A stretch of DNA of 38,723 nucleotides from Candidatus Woesearchaeota archaeon (GTDB lineage Archaea > Nanobdellota > Nanobdellia > SCGC-AAA011-G17 > ARS1403), in the NCBI GenBank assembly GCA_018302705.1, contig JAGVZI010000009.1, positions 1 to 38,723 on the forward strand. The letters are read 5' to 3'. This document shows positions 33,556 to 38,723 of this stretch, piece by piece (within the stretch, counting starts at the first letter, position 1; each line of letters begins with the position of its first letter). The position numbers were made by a program, and so were the translations under genes. The notes under the pieces are model-generated. The model saw only the letters and a program-made list of their open reading frames with translations, ran no database searches and was not told where the DNA came from.

Positions 33556-34062
33556 TTAATTAAAAGGATTAGGAAAATGACCCCCGCCACCCCCGCACCC
33601 AGAATAGGAAGGCTTATTATCAATTTTCCTTATCCTTATTAATGATGAATAACTATCTTTCGCCTCATACCAATCCCTTATTTCATTTCCAGTATGCATA
33701 TGATATGCCCATTTTCTAAGAAAATCCTTGAACATCAGTAAATAATCTTTTGGACTTACCTTGGGATTCAAATGTTCACAAGAGGAATCTGTGAAAAGAG
33801 GCTCTCTTCCGACATACCCATAAGACTGGCCCCCCGGATAGAGGTTTCCAAGCTCCCTCCACATAGCTTGATATCCTGCTATAAAATCCGCGACATTTAG
33901 CAAAGATTCTTCAGTAGTTTTACCTGGGAATGCTTTAGCAGCGATATACTCCAAATCCCTCACCACGTCTCTTAAAGAATCATCCCTGGCAGCAACAGCA
34001 ATTAAAATTCCTCCACTCACACCAATCGGCCCTATCACTCCTGTTTTATCATACAGATTCAT
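33556..34062 (-). CDS. Orphan protein with glycine-rich C-terminus
   Basis: 168 residues. The N-terminus has a hydrophobic Gly-rich segment (TGVIGPIGVSGGILIAVAAR), perhaps a membrane-associated helix. The middle is helical (VVRDLEYIAAKAFPGKTTEE) and contains aromatic residues (WAYHMHTGNEIRDWYEAKD). The end is SGCGGGGGHFPNPFN. Cysteines and His in 'TDSSCEHLNP' and 'GCGGGGGH' are suggestive of a metal site but unproven. No family recognised. Confidence 0.55.
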   Translation of the reverse strand: MNLYDKTGVIGPIGVSGGILIAVAARDDSLRDVVRDLEYIAAKAFPGKTTEESLLNVADFIAGYQAMWRELGNLYPGGQSYGYVGREPLFTDSSCEHLNPKVSPKDYLLMFKDFLRKWAYHMHTGNEIRDWYEAKDSYSSLIRIRKIDNKPSYSGCGGGGGHFPNPFN

Positions 34063-34115
34063 AAATAAATAAAAATAGCTAAAATTTATATGTTTTTCTA
34101 ATCTTTGTTTCCGAC

Positions 34116-34143
34116 AAAAGTAGCTTATAAAAAGTAGCTTATA
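34116..34143. repeat. Tandem 14-bp duplication in the 34063-34270 gap
   Basis: AAAAGTAGCTTATA occurs twice head-to-tail. A second tandem duplication lies 107 bp away. No ORF of note is in this gap. Confidence 0.75.
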
Positions 34144-34250
34144 GATAGGTATACACTTTCCTCTCTTTTATGATATCAATGAAAGATGGAGACTAATTGT
34201 GAATAAGTTTATAATTTATTTGTGTCGTTGACTGCTTCTAAAAGAAAAGT

Positions 34251-34282
34251 AAATCTAAAACTTCTGAAATCTAAAACTTCTG
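34251..34282. repeat. Tandem 16-bp duplication crossing a stop codon
   Basis: AAATCTAAAACTTCTG occurs twice, perfect and adjacent. The second copy contains the stop codon of the minus-strand ORF at 34271; the first lies just after the stop. Confidence 0.8.
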
Positions 34283-34576
34283 CTTTCCTGTCACTATCAA
34301 ATGCCCTTCTTTGTCCTCTTTGAAATCTATTTCCTCAAGATTGTTTATTAAGATGTCATGGCCGGCCAGCAAATAATTTACCTCTAAATCTCTTAAAATT
34401 ATCTTGTGGACTCCATTTTTGAAATCAAACCTTTTTTTTGGCACTTTACTTGTTTTATGCGGATCGTTTATATCGAATAGGCTTATGAATATCGGGCGGT
34501 CCATCCCATCATAGTCAGAATTCTTTTTTGATTTCCCGATGATTACGCTTTTTGCTTTATATTTCAAGATTACCAC
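34271..34576 (-). CDS. Orphan following eS6, unknown function
   Basis: 101 residues, starting 1 bp after the eS6 stop and so in the aIF5B-eS6 operon. Alternating beta strands (VILKYKAKSVIIGKSKK, HKIILRDLEVNYLLAGHDIL) suggest an all-beta or OB-like small domain. It is basic in the first half. No signature recognised. The operon suggests a translation link, as inference. Confidence 0.6.
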   Translation of the reverse strand: MVILKYKAKSVIIGKSKKNSDYDGMDRPIFISLFDINDPHKTSKVPKKRFDFKNGVHKIILRDLEVNYLLAGHDILINNLEEIDFKEDKEGHLIVTGKQKF

Positions 34577-34577
34577 C

Positions 34578-35000
34578 CTAGCTTTCTTTTACTCCAGATT
34601 TAGTTTCTTCTGTTTTAGCTTCTTTTTCTTTTTTTCCAAATATCTCATCTAAAGAAGTTTTTCCTTGTTTTATCACAGCCAAATTTAATTGCGATGTCTT
34701 TTGATACACTGAATTCCCTGCTATTGTTTTTCTTATAAAATTCCCCTTGTGTTTTGTCTTTATCCCGATACCTTTTCTTGCGTATATTTTTTTCTTTCCG
34801 GCGAGATTTATTTCAGGGCGCATTGGAAAACCAGCATCATTGCTGCCGCCTGTTATTTTAAATTCATACCCAGAAATGCCGACTAGCTCCCCTTTTATTG
34901 CCTCCCCTAATTTTCTCCCGGCTAATGCAGAATTATCTTCTAACTTTTTTGAATAAGACCTGCCGTTTTTGTCACCAATAACTAAACTCAATTCTGGCAT
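34578..35000 (-). CDS. Ribosomal protein eS6
   Basis: About 140 residues from MPELSLVIGDKNGRSYSK; the six extra residues in the ORF track overlap the aIF5B stop. Signature FKITGGSNDAGFPMRP (the eS6 G-G-x-D-x-x-G-F-P-M motif) and KKIYARKGIGIKTKHKGNFIRK. The C-terminal acidic/basic tail is variable. A 30S protein. In archaea eS6 is commonly beside aIF2-gamma or aIF5B, as here. Confidence 0.96.
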   Translation of the reverse strand: MPELSLVIGDKNGRSYSKKLEDNSALAGRKLGEAIKGELVGISGYEFKITGGSNDAGFPMRPEINLAGKKKIYARKGIGIKTKHKGNFIRKTIAGNSVYQKTSQLNLAVIKQGKTSLDEIFGKKEKEAKTEETKSGVKES

Positions 35001-35005
35001 TGAAC

Positions 35006-36721
35006 TCAAACCCCCCACAAAGGATATTTTCTTCTCTTGATTAATGAGATTTCCTTCAAAAGCTGGATTTCTGATGGGTTTAAATAGTTTTTCATTTCCT
35101 TCAGCTTGCGAAAATCATCTTCAGGAATGTCTACATACAGTATTGAATTTTCAAATATCTGCCTACCGACTGTAACGCCGGGCAATGAAACCGCGGCCTG
35201 CTTCCCCTGCTCAACCCTCTGCATATTCTCCCCCTCAACCTGAATGCTTTTAATTTTTGTCAGCGGCCTTCCATTTTCATTCATCAACGGATAGTCTGCA
35301 AGAATACACCCCGAGAGAACTTCAACGCCAAGAATTGCGGGATTGCTCTGCCTGAAAACAGTCCCCGGCAGGACGATTATTTTTCCAGGGCGCACTGTAT
35401 TTTTTAATTTTTCCAGCTCAATTTTTTTTATTTCATTCCCCTTCCATTCCAGATAATCGTCTATTATTTTATAAATTATATTATGATTAATTATTTTTAT
35501 GCTGTTGCTTTCAAGCGCTTTGACATTAAAAGAGAGCACTGCTTTGTAGATGGAATTTTCCTCTGCTGATGCCTCAGCTATGTCTGTTTTGTTTACCCCC
35601 CCCAAAGATGCCTTCTTAATCGGGACTTTATTCTCCTTCAATAGGGAGGTGAGCGCTTCCAGGCTGCCGAGAGAATCTGCTTTAACTATAACCCCGTCTT
35701 TGCCTGTTTCAATCAGCACCTCTTCAACTTCTTTTTGGATCTCTTTTTTTATTCTGTCTTCATTGCCTTCATCTGCAACTTCAAATGGCATCCCTGCAAA
35801 AATTTCTTCAGCTTCCTTCAGGATTATTTTTACAGTGCATGCGGCTGTTACTTCGTCAACAGAAACCAGCTTTTTGTTATTTATTGACTGCTCCAGCAAG
35901 GTTCTCACTTTGGTTGTTATCGGCTTTTCCAGCCCTGCAATAATAACCTCGTCATTAACCCTTATCTTCCCGTCGTAAATAATGGCATCAATAGCTTTTC
36001 CAAACCCCTTCTCTTCTTTAATTTCCAATACAACCCCTTTTGCTGGCTTGTTCACATCGATGATGAGCTTGTCTTCCATGAATTTCTGCGCCAAGCCAAC
36101 TATAACTAATAACAACTCCGGAATTCCCAGCTTAAGCTTTGCTGATGTAGGGACTATTGCTATCTTTTTTGTATAGTCTTCAATGCGGTCAAACCTTTCC
36201 GAATCAAAATTATACTCTGTTAATTTCCCAACAATGCTATAAACCCTCTTATCTATCTCCTGCCTGACTTTTTCTGATTGCGAGCTTATTGTTTCCATTA
36301 ACTGCTTATCCTTTGGATTAAACCCAGGAACTAAATCTATTTTGTTTGCTGCGATTACAAATGGAGTTTTATTATGCTTCAGAATCTCGATGCACTCCAC
36401 TGTCTGCGGCTTTATCCCCTCATTAATATCAATAACAAGAACTGCAATGTCTGCCAGACTGCCTCCTCTTTTCCTTAAGTTTGTGAAGGATGCATGCCCA
36501 GGAGTATCGATTATCAATAATCCTGGAATCTTGATCTTGTGCTTGTAATTTCCTATTATGTCTTCAATCAAGGAAAATGGAACATTAATGGCATTAATGC
36601 ATTGAGTAATTCTCCCTGCTTCTTTCTCTACTATATTTAATCCTGTTATAGTTTCAACTATCTGGGACTTGCCGTGATCCACATGCCCGATTATAGTGCA
36701 AACTATGCTCCTCAATGTCAT
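35006..36721 (-). CDS. Translation initiation factor aIF5B (IF2-like GTPase)
   Basis: 571 residues, promotes subunit joining. G1 GHVDHGKSQIVE, G3 DTPGHASFTNLRKRGG, G4 ANKIDLVPG, G5 region PTSAKLKLGIPELL. Domain II beta barrel (GVVLEIKEEKGFGKAIDAII), domain III (VIVKADSLGSLEALTSLLKE, the eIF5B motif), and domain IV (ILGVEVLSGCI). It lacks the long N-terminal extension of eukaryotic eIF5B, as usual for archaea. First gene of the aIF5B-eS6-orphan operon. Confidence 0.96.
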   Translation of the reverse strand: MTLRSIVCTIIGHVDHGKSQIVETITGLNIVEKEAGRITQCINAINVPFSLIEDIIGNYKHKIKIPGLLIIDTPGHASFTNLRKRGGSLADIAVLVIDINEGIKPQTVECIEILKHNKTPFVIAANKIDLVPGFNPKDKQLMETISSQSEKVRQEIDKRVYSIVGKLTEYNFDSERFDRIEDYTKKIAIVPTSAKLKLGIPELLLVIVGLAQKFMEDKLIIDVNKPAKGVVLEIKEEKGFGKAIDAIIYDGKIRVNDEVIIAGLEKPITTKVRTLLEQSINNKKLVSVDEVTAACTVKIILKEAEEIFAGMPFEVADEGNEDRIKKEIQKEVEEVLIETGKDGVIVKADSLGSLEALTSLLKENKVPIKKASLGGVNKTDIAEASAEENSIYKAVLSFNVKALESNSIKIINHNIIYKIIDDYLEWKGNEIKKIELEKLKNTVRPGKIIVLPGTVFRQSNPAILGVEVLSGCILADYPLMNENGRPLTKIKSIQVEGENMQRVEQGKQAAVSLPGVTVGRQIFENSILYVDIPEDDFRKLKEMKNYLNPSEIQLLKEISLIKRRKYPLWGV

Positions 36722-36791
36722 ACAATTAAAAACAGGAATTTGATTTTTAAGGGTTGCGGTGAGAAAAAATTAAAACTTTTAACCGCTTCGC

Positions 36792-36839
36792 TATCACACT
36801 TTCTTTTTTGGAAAAAGAAATCGTGTCCAAAGAAAAAAT
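36792..36839 (-). repeat. 48-bp dispersed inverted repeat, copy 2
   Basis: Perfect reverse complement of 10949-10996. It lies between the start of aIF5B and the end of hicA. It includes the same internal hairpin but lacks the extra GGACACG/CGTGTCC arm of copy 1. Confidence 0.8.
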
Positions 36840-36907
36840 CAAGAAATATGAAACATTAATGATTTCTTAACTAATCCCTTAAGTATCGTGATCTGATTTT
36901 CATATTT

Positions 36908-37132
36908 TTATACTAGTTCCAGGAAACCTTCCCTTGTTAGCTTAGATTGACGAATAATTTCAAGGAGGGTCCCTCTATCAATCTCCTTATGTAATGGAAC
37001 CACCAAAGCGATGGTTCCTTCTGTTGTTTCTCTTTTCATAATAACATGACTTCCTTTCTGCCTTACAGAAATAAATCCAGCTTTAGAAAGAGCTTTAATC
37101 ACTTCTTTGCCCGATACCCTGGGGAGTTTCAT
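36908..37132 (-). CDS. hicA: HicA family mRNA interferase toxin
   Basis: 74 residues. SGKEVIKALSKAGFISVRQKGSHVIMKR is the HicA dsRBD-like fold with the catalytic His29 (GSHVIM). 'VVPLHKEIDRGTLLEIIRQS' is the conserved second half. HicA cleaves mRNA and tmRNA. Its start lies 38 bp inside hicB, in the antitoxin-first order, opposite to the textbook hicA-hicB order but common in many genomes. Confidence 0.93.
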   Translation of the reverse strand: MKLPRVSGKEVIKALSKAGFISVRQKGSHVIMKRETTEGTIALVVPLHKEIDRGTLLEIIRQSKLTREGFLELV

Positions 37133-37340
37133 ATCCTTTAACCTCGAAACTTGTAACTAAAATACCCTCAGAGCTAATTCCCTCAGGCAATCCCATCTCT
37201 TCTATATATAATTCTGTGGCTTCCTTAAGATTGGCTAATGCCTTTTCAATTGTGTGCCCCTGACTAACTACATCAAGTTCAGGACAAAGAGCTACAAATT
37301 GGTTTTCTCCTTTCTTTATTATCGCTGTCAGTGCTTTCAT
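37095..37340 (-). CDS. hicB: HicB family antitoxin
   Basis: 81 residues. Partial RNase H-like fold with FVALCPELDVVSQGHTIEKALANLKEATELYIEE. There is no C-terminal ribbon-helix-helix or HTH, so it is the minimal form and may not bind DNA itself. TATA (TTTATAAATT on the minus strand, 37361-37370) sits 21-30 bp before the ATG. First gene of the hicB-hicA operon. Confidence 0.92.
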   Translation of the reverse strand: MKALTAIIKKGENQFVALCPELDVVSQGHTIEKALANLKEATELYIEEMGLPEGISSEGILVTSFEVKGYETPQGIGQRSD

Positions 37341-37474
37341 GATATTATAGTCATTATTAGAATTTATAAACTTAATTGTTCAGCATTTATTAGGAAACTA
37401 AAAAAGGAGAAAGGAAAAAAATTTACTTAACAAGAAGGCAACATTTAAATATTTATTTTATCCAAATATTAACC

Positions 37475-37762
37475 ATGCCAGAAACCACAATTATCTTAGG
37501 AACCAGAAGATATGATATACCAAGAACGAATGTTCCAGCAGGGGGCCCTTCTGAAAGCATCGAGAAAACTGTTCAAGAAGGAGAGAGTGACAGGCTGATT
37601 ACTAGCAGAGAGGAATTAGAAGCAGAAAAAGCAACAGGAGGAGCACCCCTCCCTAGCCGAAGATTAGGCCACTTTGAAAACGTTCTTTACAGAAAAAACG
37701 GGAAGATATATAATGCAGCTGTGTGGACAACAGAAAGCAATTTAGTTGATAAAATTGTTTAA
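37475..37762 (+). CDS. Orphan small protein, unknown function
   Basis: 95 residues. TATA ATTTAAATATTTA (about 37442-37454) gives a short leader. The sequence is hydrophilic with low-structure Gly/Pro/Glu stretches (TNVPAGGPSESIEK, LEAEKATGGAPLPSRR) and a final beta-like 'VLYRKNGKIYNAAVW'. No family recognised. Confidence 0.5.
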   Translation: MPETTIILGTRRYDIPRTNVPAGGPSESIEKTVQEGESDRLITSREELEAEKATGGAPLPSRRLGHFENVLYRKNGKIYNAAVWTTESNLVDKIV

Positions 37763-37890
37763 TAACTGAGTGTAAACTATTTGCTTCGTATGCTGCTTTG
37801 CATTTAAATAATCAATGGATAAAAGATACTCTCAAGCTTTCGTGATACGTTTATTTCTAACATATCTAATAAATTAAGGAGATTAAAAAC

Positions 37891-38723
37891 TTACTGTCCT
37901 GTACCCTTGCCAGTAAGCCTTAGAAGGTAGTTGCCAATAGTGTTATATCGCCTTGCCGCTCTATCAAAAAGCATTCTACCTAGATTTTGCTCTGTAACAT
38001 CGGAAGTCCCTCTAAGTGTTTGAGGTGACAAATCACTCGGCTCACTACTTAATTGCTGTGCATGGTAGCCTTCGGCAAAACTATTACCTACCCTAATAAA
38101 TTTCCCATTGATGCCAACGAGACTAGCCCCGGCGCAGACACTAGACTTGAGGGGGATGGAATCTTCGATGTACCAAACTTGCGCCGCATATGTAGGATAT
38201 GCCCAAACAAAAAAGCCAAAAAACCCCATACCACCCTGCTCAGTTGGAATGCCTGGAATGTGACGGTATTCAATGCGAAAGCATCCCCGCTCTTTTGCTT
38301 CCTTAACATATCCTGAAAGCAGATCCCTAGCAAGGGCATAATCCTGTTCAGAGGAATTATTTTTTCCGACTGCAAGCTCAAGCCAGCCGTCATGGGATAC
38401 TATATCAGCAGGACCTAGCAGCCTACGTATCTTAAATCCGCCTGCATTCTCAAGCTCTGTTTTTTCTAATTTCCCTTTAGCTAGCTGTTCTCTGACAGAA
38501 GCATACTTGTCTGCCCGTATGGCAAAGTTACAATACCATCTGATATCTGAGCGGAGGATTACGATGAACTCAGTTCCGTGAGAATTATCGTATACAGTGG
38601 AATCAGGAAAGTGTAAGGTCCTGTTTCTTATAATATTTGCATTGACAAGCATACTTATATCAAATTCATGGTCAATCTTGAACCTGTGCCCTCCGTCTTC
38701 ATTAACTCCGCCATAAAGCTCGA
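37891..38723 (-). CDS. Orphan protein, 5' end beyond the window
   Basis: The ORF track starts at ATG 38652, but the same frame is open through to the right edge (38723) with sense codons (ELYGGVNEDGG, HRFKIDHEFDIS) that look like protein. The real start is therefore probably outside. At least 276 residues. Segments: FIVILRSDIRWYCNFAIRAD, GFFGFFVWAYPTYAAQVWYI (aromatic, possibly membrane-proximal), and a basic end (RRYNTIGNYLLRLTGKGTGQ). No family recognised. The 37763-37890 gap shows nothing else. Confidence 0.55.
   Translation of the reverse strand, partial: ELYGGVNEDGGHRFKIDHEFDISMLVNANIIRNRTLHFPDSTVYDNSHGTEFIVILRSDIRWYCNFAIRADKYASVREQLAKGKLEKTELENAGGFKIRRLLGPADIVSHDGWLELAVGKNNSSEQDYALARDLLSGYVKEAKERGCFRIEYRHIPGIPTEQGGMGFFGFFVWAYPTYAAQVWYIEDSIPLKSSVCAGASLVGINGKFIRVGNSFAEGYHAQQLSSEPSDLSPQTLRGTSDVTEQNLGRMLFDRAARRYNTIGNYLLRLTGKGTGQ

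Noticed and set aside
36674-36859. 61-residue plus-strand ORF covering repeat copy 2
   Set aside because: Mostly antisense to the aIF5B start and the AT-rich repeat; no coding signal.

Overview
The window is archaeal. Most genes carry an AT-rich TATA element about 25 bp upstream of the start, often with no leader. The information-processing genes are archaeal: Rpo7, Spt4, eS6, eS24, eS27, aIF2-gamma, aIF5B, RNase J, an Fcf1-like PIN protein and ScpA kleisin. The tRNA genes have introns. These sit beside bacterial-type gyrase (GyrB/GyrA) and DnaK-DnaJ-GrpE. Compact genes, many small lineage-specific membrane or secreted proteins, DUF5667 and giant secreted subtilases suggest a DPANN archaeon of the Pacearchaeota/Woesearchaeota type. 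That placement is inference from gene content.

Layout. 1-5.2 kb: small membrane proteins, a structured RNA candidate, an endonuclease III relative, intron-rich tRNA-Ser(GCU) and tRNA-Gln(UUG), an M50-like membrane protease, a DUF5667 protein and a coiled-coil membrane protein. 5.2-9.4 kb: a divergent winged-helix regulator and the heat-shock operon grpE-dnaK-orf-dnaJ. 9.5-10.8 kb: an autoregulated MNT-HEPN module with a third overlapping gene. 11-16 kb: RNase J, an orphan, a Fic protein with its own inverted-repeat control region, and tRNA-His directly upstream of hisS. 16-20.4 kb: a 1461-residue secreted subtilisin-like protease with FG-GAP repeats. 20.5-21.5 kb: scpA plus a membrane protein. 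21.5-23.4 kb: a leaderless micro-ORF/hairpin and two orphans. 23.4-25.5 kb: a coupled operon PIN - 56-aa ORF (missed by the ORF track) - rpo7 - spt4 - orphan - eS24 - eS27. 25.7-30.4 kb: an overlapping operon gyrB - receiver-domain protein - gyrA. 30.4-34 kb: an orphan, DUF2283/DUF4258 small proteins, CYTH protein and an aIF2-gamma without zinc cysteines. 34.2-36.7 kb: orphan, eS6, aIF5B. 36.9-38.7 kb: HicAB, an orphan and an orphan CDS that runs off the right edge.

Themes. The core operons (translation, transcription, chaperones, supercoiling) are tightly packed with ATGA-type overlaps. They are interspersed with four toxin-antitoxin-like units (MNT/HEPN, Fic, DUF4258/DUF2283, HicAB), several with visible operators. 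The most unusual items are: a phospho-receiver protein translationally embedded between gyrB and gyrA; multi-intron tRNAs; a bidirectional promoter with two palindromes at the heat-shock operon; a perfect 48-bp inverted dispersed repeat 26 kb apart; and a displaced 29-bp copy of the aIF2-gamma 3' end.
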